Source: Primula veris
Lineage: Eukaryota; Streptophyta; Magnoliopsida; Ericales; Primulaceae
Assembly (NCBI GenBank): GCA_963682055.1
Contig: OY821740.1
Location: forward strand, 45,590,795 to 45,654,794
Length of the DNA stretch: 64,000 nt
Direction: 5' to 3'
Shown: one piece after another, positions 36,801 through 48,195 of the stretch
Layout: each line of letters opens with the position of its first letter
Position numbering within the stretch: position 1 is the stretch's first letter
Translations under genes and position numbers: made by a program
Notes under the pieces: generated by a model
Databases searched by the model: none
The model's input: the letters and a program-made list of their open reading frames with translations, nothing else
Told to the model about the DNA's origin: nothing

Positions 36801-39800
36801 TACTCTTATTACTAGTTATTTTCCAATTAAAATGAATTTTTCCTGTTTAGATGGTGATAAGAACCTTCGAAGAGATGCTATTTTACCCAAACCCAGAATT
36901 AACAGAGCTCCCTTCGCCAGTGATGCTAAAGAGAAAGATAATTATCTCTACCAAACTACCAAAGGTATACAAAGTGAAAGCCTTGACAAAGAAAGAACAC
37001 ATGGTAATTGAAAACCATTGAATCAATCGTAAATCTGGAACAAATGAGAAGGTTTATATAAACTTAAAATATGTTAAGCAGTTTTGTTGATAATGTTAAC
37101 ACATGTGCCTCATTGATAGAATACAAAAATTAGACCCGAATATATCTATTCGGGTATGAGTTGACCCAAACATTGTTAGAGGATATCCAACGCTTAAGTA
37201 ATAAGATCCAATGCTGTTTCACAATAAAATATCCCAGCCCAATTAGTGATGACCTACATGGGAAAAGTCCATGAAGGGACACATGAGATGGAGACACTTG
37301 TCAACATCCTATGACGCATAAATGTCTATAAATAGCCCAGTACCCTCACCAAAAGAAGGACCTCAAAATATAGAGAGAAGAAGAGAAAACAGAGAAACTA
37401 GTCAGATCCTGTCTCACTAGAAAACAAACCTAGCAAGACTAAAGACCGTACATCGAAGAGAAGAACAAGACCAAGATCAAGATTAAATTATAAAGTCGAG
37501 CACAATTGTAATAGGAAACTGTAATCCGAACAAGAGTAATACCGAGCAATAATAAGGATCAACGAAGTGTTCAATAATTATTATATTTTAATTACCATAT
37601 TATCGTTGAAAAGCATAACGACACCGACCAAAGTTATTGCTTTATCACTCCTCTTATACCATGTTAGTTGATTTGTTACTATAATACTTTCAACATTTTA
37701 TTACTTAATACTTTCAACATGTCTCTCAATTTGACAATTATGCCTTTTTTCTTTGGATAAGTTCACAATTATGCCTTCATTTTTACTGTTACAAACTTTT
37801 AGCAGGATGTTTCAGACGAAAGAGATTACCATCAAGAGGGAGATAACCCCGAGTACAGACACTTGATTGCCATTCCTGCAGGAAAGACAAAAGGTGGAAC
37901 AGAAACTTGGTTTATTGATGATCCCAATAAATCCACACGGGTTAGCTTAAGCGAGCAAAAGCTTGATAATGCTATAAGAACACATGGAACTGATATCATC
38001 AGGTAACGGGTACAACTTCAGCATGATATTTAAAGTTGGTGCGGATTAGCATGATATTTGGAGGATTGTAGTCCTCTTGGAATATGTCCTGCAACACACC
38101 CATCACCACACACTTGCTTGGTCGTGCAGTGTTAATGAATAAAATACATAAAATATGTGGTTGGGATGGATATGGAGTCCTCCAAGAGGACTACTTAATT
38201 TCTGATATATGTCTGTGCCATACTATTTATATGTGTGATCGTTTTGTCTTAGTTGACTTGGATTGACTCTGTCCATATAAATAGTTCATTGTCAGCTACA
38301 GAGTACTGATATAATAAAAGTTAAATACTGCTTCATTGCATCTACTCTTTTGTAGAATGTACCATTTTTTCCTTCTCATATCCTTCGTCCGATTGGAGGT
38401 TCATAGTACATTCTATAGAACAAGATGTACGAGGGTTTGTAATATTCTTTAGAACAAGCAAATTCCGTTCTCAAAATTATAGAACGAAGAATGCAACAAT
38501 GATTATCAATTGAAAAAATAATATTGGAGGGACATAATTGATTGGTTATTCTAATATTTCAGTAGAATTTTTCTGTTTAAGTTATATATCCTTATGTTAT
38601 TGTAAATAATTGTCTAAGCCCCTTATGTCCGTCCACTTGGCTGTTTGCTATATCTTGAAGGGACTACAATTTTAATTAGATCGCTGTTGCCTTTGATTAG
38701 TTTTATGTATAATTTTCATCTATTAGGTTTACTCAGCGAAATTTACTAAGAGTATACCCAAAAGGTTCACGCATTGATTCATCAAATTACAATCCTTTAG
38801 TTGGATGGGCCCATGGAGTTCAAATGGTAGCGTTCAACATGCAGGTGATTGTTGTACTCCTTTGTTTATTGGCTTCTGAGGTATACTATGTTTTGGAATG
38901 CCAAATGAAGAGATAAAAAAAGGTTAAACGTGCATATGGCGTCGTTTCATGTTTCATGGCAATCAAATAGTTTATTCATAAATAAAATTGTGTTAGGTTT
39001 TTCTTAATTGCTGCTTGCTTAAGGAGGTAACTTATTTCTCTGGATATATTATTTTTAAATGCTTGACTCGGTACCTATTCTTTACAGGGTCATGATAAGT
39101 ACCTTTGGATCATGCAAGGAATGTTTCGAGCTAATGGTTTATGTGGTTTTGTCAAAAAACCAGATTTCTTACTGAACCCCGACAATTGTTTTGATCCCCA
39201 CATGGAAGTACTAATAAAAACAACTCTGAAGGTTTGGTTTTTATAAATAACTAAGATCCATGGCTGCTATTTCTCTATTCACCTTCGCCTTTGATTTAAT
39301 ATTAATCTTTCGTTGAATTGCAGGTAAAAGTATATATGGGTGTTGGTTGGCATTTAGATTTCCGCCATACTCACTTTGATCTATATTCCCCACCGGATTT
39401 TTATGCAAAGGTAAGATGATCACTTCTTCTTAGTTCTCATCAAGTCTTTCTATTACTTTAAAAATATTAGGTACTAATAGACATATTTTAAGAGAAAATT
39501 AAGAATTGAACTATGAAAACAAAAGTATTTAATGATTGGTCCGGATATAAAATTTAATTAAGGATTGGACCATTATTTCTGAAACTAATTAAGAATTGGT
39601 CCATTACTCGTTAAATATAAAATCTCTCACAATTCTATTTATTTAATTTATCACTCTATCTCTCTAAAAAAACCTCTCAGATTCCAATTTCTCTCCCAAA
39701 TCTCTCTCTCTCTACATACACACACATACATATATATACATATATATATATATATATACATACATACATATATATATATATAATTTCCGATGGCTGATAA

Positions 39801-41236
39801 CCTCGAGAATAGAGCGTCTTTCTCATATAACCTCTCACTTGTTGTTGTCTGGGCAAGTGAGTATATATATATATTATGGTTTTTTTGTTTGTTTAAAGAA
39901 TGAAACTGTGCAGTTTGGTTTTGGGTAAGGGGTAGTTTTGTTGATTGTACATGTGTGTTTTAACAAGGCATTGTTTGGTTGTAGCTATTAAGCTCAGTTT
40001 TTTTCCATTTGGGTTTTTGTTTGTTTTAAAGATAATTACGCCTTCTTTGCATATTGCATATATATATACACAGATATGTATACATACATACATATCACTC
40101 TCTCCCACTGGAGGAGAGAGAAGAATAGAGTAAGTTTTATTTTTCAGACTGTTTTAGTTTTCAGACTGTTTTGGTTCAGGTTGTTTAGTTTTTAGACTGT
40201 TTTTGGTTCAGACTGTTTTATAAATGACTTAAAATAGTTCAGATTATTTTTGGTTCAAACTGTTTTATAAATGACTTAAAATGGTTCAGACTGTTTTTAA
40301 AAATGACTTAAAATGGTTCAGACTGTTTTTAAAATGACTTAAAATGGTTCAGACTGTTTTTAAAATAATTTAAAATGATTCAGACTGTTTTTATTTTTTT
40401 GCGTTTTTGGATTTTTGTTTATTTTAGATTTTTGTTGATTTTTTGGGATTTTTTTTTGAATTTTTGGGATTTAAAAAAAAAAATCTTGTTTTTTCGGGGT
40501 TTTGCCTCTTATTTTTTTTTTTGGATTTTTTCATATTTTTTTTTATTTTTTCATTTTTATTTTCTGGAATTTTTTTATTTTTTCTGATTTTTTACATTTT
40601 TATTGGTTAGTTAGGGAAAATGGACCAATTCTTAATTAGTTTCAGTTTCATGGACCAATTCTTAAATACTTTTGTTTTCATTGTACAATCCAAAATTTAG
40701 TTTTTCTTAAATGTGAAAATTGACATGTATAAGTATAATGTGTTTGGAAGCATATTGTCAATTGTCATTTCCTTGCATCTATTAAGATCTACCGACATAA
40801 TTCTATGACAGCATTGTGCCTTTTTTTTTTATGCAAACACATTATTCGATTTTTCAAGTTGACCTAAATTTGCTACAGTTAGTTATTGTACTTGAATAAA
40901 TACTTTTAGATCTATCATATTAATCTTCCCGCATCAAATCAGGTCGGAATTGCTGGAGTTCCTCGTGATACGATAATGAAAAGAACAAAAGCCATCAAAG
41001 ATGAGTGGTTTCCTATGTGGAATGAAGAGTTTGAGTTCCACTTGAGGGTTCCAGAGCTGGCTTTCCTTCGGTTGAAAGTGATGGAATTTAACATTTCTGG
41101 CAAGCACGGCTTTGGGGGGCAAATATGTTTGCCTTTTTCTAAATTAAGAAATGGAATCCGATCTGTTCCATTGCATGATCGTAGGGGAGATAAATACAAG
41201 TCTGTGAAGCTACTTTTACACTTCCAAATTGTTTGA
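33815..41236 (+). CDS. PLC: Diverged phosphoinositide-specific phospholipase C (PLC-B)
   Basis: Nine exons: 33815-34156, 35013-35209, 36630-36765, 36851-37003, 37806-38002, 38727-38844, 39088-39231, 39324-39410 and 40943-41236, about 555 aa. Exons 2, 3, 6, 8 and 9 equal those of PLC-A in length, which shows tandem paralogy. The X domain keeps [11 protein letters not shown] (His132), [14 protein letters not shown] (His178), FEDH and STKLPK. The Y domain keeps RVSLSEQ and GSRIDSSNY, so the catalytic core appears present. Exon 4 is 153 nt against 234 in PLC-A, removing most of the acidic X/Y linker. In the C2 domain the acidic loop [11 protein letters not shown] of PLC-A is [11 protein letters not shown], losing the Asp/Glu residues expected to bind Ca2+. 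The first ATG gives a short extension before [14 protein letters not shown], which aligns with the usual plant N-terminus. Exon 5 has a NAGNAG acceptor (37801-37805). Confidence 0.9.
35496..36341. mobile_element. TIR element in PLC-B intron 2
   Basis: The left end GGGGAAATTAATCTTTTGTA with CCCTAACCTATACA is mirrored near 36220-36260 and again at 36305-36341 (TAGATTAGGGTACAATAAGT, then GTAATTTCCT). The TACCCTAACCTATA motif occurs several times inside, suggesting nested or rearranged copies. It is non-coding. Flanks GTATTTTA and GTATTATT hint at a decayed target duplication. Confidence 0.55.
37080..37680 (+). mobile_element. Candidate solo LTR or TRIM-like insertion in PLC-B intron 4
   Basis: A stretch of different composition contains a TATA box (TATAAATAG, 37327-37335) followed by an A/G-rich, CT-poor leader-like region (AGAGAGAAGAAGAGAAAAC), as in plant LTRs. 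Possible borders are TGTTAGAGGATATCC near 37171 and ATACCATG near 37663. No internal retroelement domain, primer site or target duplication was found, so this is tentative. Confidence 0.35.
39488..40711. mobile_element. TIR element with internal 30-bp tandem repeats in PLC-B intron 8
   Basis: The left end contains ATGAAAACAAAAGTATTTAA, GATTGGTCC and GAAACTAATTAAGAATTGGT. The right end carries the complements in inverted order (GGACCAATTCTTAATTAGTT, then TTAAATACTTTTGTTTTCAT). The centre holds tandem units near 40143-40390 and a long T-rich tract (40390-40610). It is non-coding; the target duplication was not resolved. Confidence 0.6.
40143..40390 (+). repeat. Tandem repeats of about 30 bp
   Basis: Units of the form GGTTCAGACTGTTTTTAAAA, then TGACTTAAAA recur about seven times, increasingly regular toward the right. 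They lie inside the 39488-40711 element. Confidence 0.8.
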
Positions 41237-43099
41237 ATTTTACTTCGGATTGTGAATTGTAATGTTCGAGAAATCGCCTAATGAAAGATTGTGGAGAAGC
41301 CATGTAATATCGTATTCTTTTCTAATGTTGACAGTTTTAGTTGCGTATACATATGTGACTACTGTTTTAATTTTCGTAGGCATTTATAGATCTGCTTTAC
41401 CCCATTCAAAGAAAAATATTAACATATTTAAAATTTTCAGTTTTAACTCCTGTCTACTGAAACAGTCCGACAGGCCATGCTGTAAAATGCTAAACAGTAA
41501 TCATAGACATTAAATCCCTTAAACAAAGCTCCCAATGTTATTGTATTCTATGAAACTATATTATATACTGTTACTACGTGCTTAAGCCAATTTTAACGGA
41601 TGAGGCTCCTCCGTCCAAGTGTTCACTTTGAGTACTTTGCTAATTTTAGAAAAGAATTGGGAAAAATTATCAATTCTTAATGACGTATTATGGAATTGGG
41701 ACTTCAAGAAGGTGAGATATAGAATTGGGACCCATAGTGAGACCAGAAGACGTTACCTCTTCCAATATCAATGCTTCTTAACTTAATATAATGGAGAAAT
41801 CTTCTCGGCTTATCAGTGACACGGGAAAATGGATGGGTTTTAAGTTAAACAACTCCACATTGCTTTGGAAAAATTTACAAGCTTGGGAAATTATACCATG
41901 TATATTACCCGTATGTCTTCTTTTCTTACTGGAGTGGAAACCCCTGGAACAAGATTTCCCTTCCAAGTTTTGGAGGAAATGGTAAACATTGTGTCGTCGT
42001 GTCGTAAAACGGGGTAAATACTGCTCTAGTTCGAGCAAGGGTTTCTATAAGAACTGGTATTGTACAAGAGAACAACTAGAGGGCTGTTGGATCCGTTCCC
42101 GAGACTCCCAACTGAAGTCTGCATTTTGGCTATCAACTCTTGTGAAATTTTATGTTTTATTTTTCTTTGAAAATTTACTGTGAAATTTATCTATGACTGT
42201 AGAGGAAATGGGTGAAAAATGGACGGTATTAAAGTGAGGGTCGAAACCCCACTTGCTTAAAAAAGCTTTATAAACATGGCTTCATATGCCTGCCAAGTTC
42301 GGGGGCGTGCAAACATTTATTTGACATCTACCTATATGTTTAACTAGCAGTTCCCTAATTGTTACTATTTTTAAAAACTAATATAGCAACTGTCCAAGTT
42401 ACTGGCTTATACGGTGACATTGGTTAGGGAAGGATCCATTCCGCAAGCTTTGTTTGCTCTTTTAATAGTAGATGACGAGTCCAAGAAACACCTAAGGAAT
42501 CGATTTGTCGACGAATTGCTTTTTATGTTCGCATAGTTGTGTACAAAAAATTGTAGCTGATAATATTGAACATGCCGACCTCTCTAGACATTCAGAAGAC
42601 CGACTGTTGTGCAAGATTTAAAAGAATCACATCTCATCTGATACATGATGATGATCTCATCAAGTGTAGACAATTTATCAACCTTTTTGCAAATTACTTC
42701 ATTTAGAAATGCGGTAAACAGGACTTTCAGGAACATACTGAGATTTTTGTGTAGGTATATATAGTACAATGGAACTCTTTTTTGACAAGTATCAAACGGA
42801 ATCTTAGTAACCCAACAAAGAGCAAACAGAAAATGCTGCTTACACAAGTGCCAGAAATTCTAAATGGGAATGCAATTACCTACCTATTAGTATTTTAAAA
42901 CGCAAAAACTTAGCAAAAGCGTTTTTGCAAGAGCTACGCTAATATCACAAACTTTTAGCGGCATAAAAAACTGAAAAGCGAGCATTTAAACTATTTTTAA
43001 GCTTTGAATCGAACTTTTATTGAGATTTTTCACTACGCAATGAGTTTTTAAAACAGTTCTCACTAGTACTTGGTGTAAATAAGTTTAAACATTTCACTG

Positions 43100-43136
<37 letters not shown>

Positions 43137-43685
43137 TGTCTCAGACAAAAAAACACATGCCGCCCCAATAAGTTCGACTTTATAGCCAACATGTGGAAAG
43201 GATGCTCTAAACTCTAAATAATTTGGTAAGACATTAGTTCTAAAAGGTGGTAACTGTGACTCAAGATCCGTGAAAGTGACTTTTTTTGGTGTGCTTCACT
43301 CTTTAAGATATTTCTACAGAGTAACATGCATGAACATAAATCTGCTGTATGATTAACAAAAAAGAATGAATAAACTTAAACAGAACCAGCCAAGCCATGT
43401 TTTTTTTTTTTAATTCAAAATAATTAGCATATGGTTCCACAGGAACCATCAAGATTGCTGGTTTATAAAACTACGAAATAAAAACCTACAAATATGCCCA
43501 GACCCAAAACCAAGTAATAAAAGGACCGAGACTACAATTTGACATGGAAAAAACAACCGTAAGGTCTGCCGCTTACTTTCTCATCACCGAGAATTCCACC
43601 TTAGAAGTACCAATAAGAAGGTCCTAAATGGAAATTGTTTCACACTAAGTCAATGAAATAGGTCTTACTAAGCGTGCACAGGATC
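41237..43685. other. Intergenic region between PLC-B and MRPS18 (convergent genes)
   Basis: It should contain the 3' ends of both converging genes. No further exon is recognised; the open frames at 41262-41513, 41791-41985 and 42584-42847 (minus) lack domains. A (TC)n(AC)n microsatellite lies at 43099-43136. Confidence 0.6.
43099..43136 (+). repeat. (TC)n(AC)n microsatellite
   Basis: TC units pass directly into AC units over about 38 bp. Confidence 0.9.
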
Positions 43686-46337
43686 CTAACGATCTTCATC
43701 AACAAAATCATGACCGAAATTTTGAGTCTCATGAGTTGCATACTCGTAATCATCGTCTTGTTGCTCCATTGTTTGTCCAAACCTGAACTCTTTCGTTCCC
43801 ATTGTGGTGAAAGGCATAAGTCCAAAAGCTCTGGCTGTTTTGATCTCCCTTGCAACCTTCCTTTGTGCTTTGGCACTAATTTTGGTCTGGGCAACACATG
43901 ATAAAAAAACAGGATGTATAAAGGAAATGATTAAAAGAGAAACTTAGTCAGGAGACTCGGCCAAAATTTGTGCTTTGGCACTAATTTTGGTCTGGGCAAC
44001 ACATGATAAAAAAGAGGACGTATTAAGGAAAGGATTAAAAGAGAAGGTTTGTTTTATTATAGAAAGCATTTAAACAAATGAAATATAGAACTTTTTGTAC
44101 CTTGTTTCTTTTGATAATAACTCCAGCTTCGGTAATGAAGTTGGCCAGGAAACGGACATTCTATAAAACAGAGAGCGGAAATGGATATGTTAGGTTTCTC
44201 AATTTTCAATGACACTGTCAAGCTGCTGTCTAGCTCTATAGGTCATTTAGTAGAGCATTGGCTCTTGTAACATTAACCAAAGAAAAGGACAATAAAAGAA
44301 CAGAAATGACATATCCAGAGGTTCTCACCCTGAAATCAGCTTTTCTTAAAACCTCCTCAGTTGTAGTTTCAAACTCATATCTTTTAAAAGGTTTATGTAC
44401 TGCAGGCTTTGTTAGATCAAGATCCTGCAGAAAGATATACATAGAAAAACATAAGACAAGGTATAAAAGAGTAAGAATTTACTTCCTCTTGATAAAGCTA
44501 TAAGACCTAAAAAACGATAAATAACCGGGCTGCCTTCATTTATCAAAACTCCACAAGCTTGCCAGGTAAATTGTAATCAGAATATTATAAGGTGGTGCAG
44601 ATGAATATAAATTGCCAAATGCTTGTTCAGCAATTACAAACTATGATTTTGAATCTAAGATATAGAATCATGTTCAGTCAATTGCTAAAAAAAAGGAAAG
44701 CAAATATGTACCTTTAATTGATAGGTATCCCCCCTATTGAAATCTTTGTCTGGTCTGAAAGCATAATTCTCGTCATGCTCAATTTCTTCGGGATCAAATT
44801 CAAAGTAGGTGGCTTCTTCCTTCAGTTTCCCGTCCAACCCATCTTGTAAACTACTGAAAGTTTCATCCAACCCATCCAATAAATCAAACTTGTTTTCACT
44901 GTTCACTTTAGAACCTGAACCAAATAGGTCTTGACCCTTGTGAATTCTATCAAACTTTTGGAAAAACGAGTTAGACTTTGGATCGCCAGGCTGATCACCA
45001 AATATTCGACGCTCAAAGTCATTAGTGGACTCAAATGGATTTGAACCCTCTCTGTCATCATAAGCTGTCAAAAAACATAGAAATGTTTAGAAAGGACCTG
45101 GATATATATATACTAGAACATGTACACGAAGTGGACATGAGATGTTTGCAGTCAAATAATATTCCAAGCTTGAACTGCTAACCCTAATGTGACATGCATT
45201 GAGGATCAGAGGGGTAACTTTTACTGTACAACTTGAGGATCACTTAAAACATACATATCAAGTCGCACATAACTGGGAGGCATATAAATGCATCGATGAA
45301 TGTGATTTTCTTCCATGTCTGAGAACTGGTTGTCACAAATTTTAATCACACCGTCGTTCCAGCAAATGAGCTAAAATAACTTTCGTAAATAATTCACCAG
45401 TTTCAGAAATTTAATCCACTTCATATACCTTAGTTTATCAGCTACAAAAGATGCAGCCTAGTGCCACCGAAATTTCAAATGCATAATCGAAAGACATGAT
45501 CCCTAAATAACTACAAGCATGAGAAAATCAGGAAATTAAACGGTTTATTGAAATGTCTGCAAATAGAAACCTACTGTTATCGACATAGTAATGCACCATA
45601 TCGTTGAAGCAAGAATATAGATAAGAGCACGCAGTCATGCAGTAAGCACAAAACGAACTATTTCTTCGCCTATAACTAAAGAAAACCCAATACTTACTAC
45701 TATTAAATGGCATAAGCCGATTTTTAGACGGTCTTTCATTAAGAAGATCCCAAGAAGTAAAAAAATGGATAAAGACAAGAACAAAATAAAACAATAATTC
45801 GTTTGGCAACCATAGCTAACTGTACAATTTTTTTTGAGTAAACCGTTTCACTAGATTGAAATTAAAGAGAGAAGTGCTGAAAATTGAGAATTACGCTTTT
45901 ATAAAAAGAGTTATTTTTATCTCCCTTAAATAAAGATTTCTCCGAAACCTCTCAAAATTTAGAAACTCGTTAACAAAGTATTATTTGTCTCGATCTCGGC
46001 ATAGGATGACAAAAAAGTGAAAAACAAAAGCTCCGCCTCGAATATAAATAAATAAATGTGATAATTCAGATATAAAGATGCAACCGACCGGATTAGGGTT
46101 TGGTCTCGATTCCTACCCGATTATTGATCTCAGCAATTAATGCCCTAATTTATTATTTACCCTCTTAACATTGCCTCAATGATAAATATAGATAGCTGAT
46201 GAAATAAATACAAAAAACAAATTACGGTAATTACCTGAAGCTGTATTAGCAGAAAACTTTCTAACTAATTGGGTCTGCTTTGGATAATACGACAATCGAT
46301 AGCTTACTGATCTCAATACACTCCCAATCAGCTTCAT
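43686..46337 (-). CDS. Mitochondrial small-subunit ribosomal protein bS18m
   Basis: Five exons on the minus strand: 46337-46235, 45064-44712, 44424-44329, 44160-44101 and 43886-43686, giving 270 aa. The S18 core is split across exons 3-5: VRFLANFITEAGVIIKRNK, then TKISAKAQRKVAREIKTARAFGLMPF as a contiguous S18 signature (about residues 180-232). S18 binds 16S-type rRNA in the small-subunit platform next to S6. The N-terminus (MKLIGSVLRSVSYRLSYY...VRKFSANTAS) is Arg/Ser-rich without acidic residues, a typical mitochondrial presequence. A long, mostly acidic middle segment (about 35-150) precedes the core, as in other plant nuclear S18 proteins, which are much longer than the roughly 75-aa bacterial form. 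A telo-box upstream agrees with a translation-related gene. A 5'UTR intron (about 46342-46494) is possible. Confidence 0.9.
43860..44048 (-). repeat. Tandem duplication covering the last MRPS18 splice acceptor
   Basis: 43861-43946 and 43969-44048 both contain TTTGTGCTTTGGCACTAATT, then TTGGTCTGGGCAACACATGA. On the minus strand this is the polypyrimidine end, the AG acceptor and the first 23 or so bases of exon 5. The upstream copy therefore lies within intron 4 as a decoy acceptor. Confidence 0.85.
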
Positions 46338-46521
46338 TTTCCTGCTATATTAAAAACATATTATATATATACATACATACAAAAATATATATAATACCGT
46401 TTCATTACAGATTTTAGTTATAAAACCATCAAAACATTAAGTATAAATTATGAGATAAAAAATTACAGCCCTAGTTTGCTATCAAATTAAATACCTTTTT
46501 TATTGACTGGTCAATACCCAG

Positions 46522-46530
46522 TTAGGGTTT
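46522..46530 (-). promoter_or_regulatory. Telo-box upstream of MRPS18
   Basis: AAACCCTAA is read on the minus strand about 190 bp upstream of the ATG. It is a motif enriched in promoters of plant ribosomal and translation genes. A second exact copy is in intron 1 (46093-46101). A (TC)n(TA)n tract follows further upstream (46556-46591). Confidence 0.5.
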
Positions 46531-46554
46531 TCTCTCTGTGTAGATCGAATCGTA

Positions 46555-46591
<37 letters not shown>

Positions 46592-48195
46592 CTGTATATC
46601 TCGAGGGTTTTAGCCCAGGAGAATAATTTTGAGAAAAATGCAAATAAACCCCAATTGTACCATTGACAATTTGCAAATAGCCCGTTTATTTAGGAAAAAC
46701 TGTAAATAAACCCTAATTGTACTATTGACTATTTGCAAATTGCCCCTCTTATTTAGGTAAAACTGCAAATAGGACTAAATTGGGAACGCAATAGGAATTA
46801 TAGGATGGTTTGCTATTATTATCCACAATGTAATATTGGTACGGGAGTATAATTTAATTTACCGTTGCTATTTAATTTTTCATTATGAAACTACGTGCAA
46901 TTTTGACCGTAACTTGTATTAAAATTATTATAATGAAATTTTTTAAAAATTGATCATATAGTTCAAATGTTAAATTTTATGATTAGATTTAAAAAATAAT
47001 TATTTCGATAATTTTGATACAAGTTATAAGGCTGTCAAAATTACACATAATTTCGTAACGAAGGGGAACGAAGAGAATAATATTTAATTAAGATTTTCAA
47101 TCTGCCCCATGCTACATAACTTGTAAGCTAGACTAATTTTGTGCACGTGGTCCATTTTGCACGATTTTGTTAAAAATATTGTGTATATTGGCATCATATG
47201 GATAGTATTATGCAAGGTCACCTTTGAAGATTTGATAGAGAGTTTGATTTTATGAAGTGGCACGATTTTAGGCCTGCAAATTTTTAGCTTAACATGAGAG
47301 ATAGGTGAAGCTTACTTCTGGTTTTAAATCCTTGGTTTTTAGCATTTGGACGTAGATGGCATGACAGTCCTACGGCCTTACCCTCGTATGGTTCTATCGT
47401 TACCAATTAGGCAGTTAATGTACTGTATCAAATTGGTAGCAATAAAAGAATGGCAAGGATGCTCGCTGATGTACTTCGATGTTTCTATGAAATGAGATGG
47501 TTTATTTGGCAGTTGATTGTATCCATTAGCAAATATAACAATAACCAACACCTAGTTGTTTAGAGGTATGGATACGCACCACAATTATTTAGGAAGTTAC
47601 ATTCAAACTTCGAGTTTCATCGAATATAGCAAATGTTGTACCGTCTCCGTATCATTTTGGGAAAAGGCCTAAGAGAGCCAACGTGATTCTTTACAATGTA
47701 CATTTACTTGATCCAGAAAACGAGCATTTTAGAAGCAATAGATACGCTATCTCCTTTGGTGATTATATGCTAATGACTAATGTCCATATTAGTTTTAACC
47801 ATAGCCAAATAGCATTGAACAGTAAATCTATGAAGATTGAGCTAAAGACTAAAGAGAGTGTACATTGAACATGCATCATAACCCAATTTAACACTATGTA
47901 AGCACTTGTCAAATAAACAACGATGACAAACAAAATTTTGTATTGAATAATGTAGTCCAGTACTACACCAGATTTTATAACATAGATAAAAAAAAACTAG
48001 ATTTCGTAACAATATTCTCAAGACAATTATCTCACTTTTCTGACAAAAAGAGATCATCCAGAAAAATCAGCTCAAAATACAACTCATCAAAAAGACGTAA
48101 CAAGAGCACGAACCAACTAGTAGGAAAAAGTAGTGGCTAAAATTGTGTTGATAAGGTGTAATCTCTTGTCTTGTTTCCTAAAAACTTCTAGTGGT
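46592..48195. other. Intergenic region between MRPS18 and FAD3
   Basis: It holds the MRPS18 upstream region and the FAD3 3' flank. The only clear structure is the tandem repeat at 46634-46775. The open frames at 47683-47868 and 47943-48140 have no recognisable domain. Confidence 0.6.
46634..46775 (+). repeat. Two-and-a-bit-copy tandem repeat, period about 62 bp
   Basis: AAAAATGCAAATAAACCCCA, then ATTGTACCATTGAC and TTTGCAAATAGCCC at 46634 recur from 46695, and a third copy starts at 46758. This is just upstream of the MRPS18 promoter region. Confidence 0.8.
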
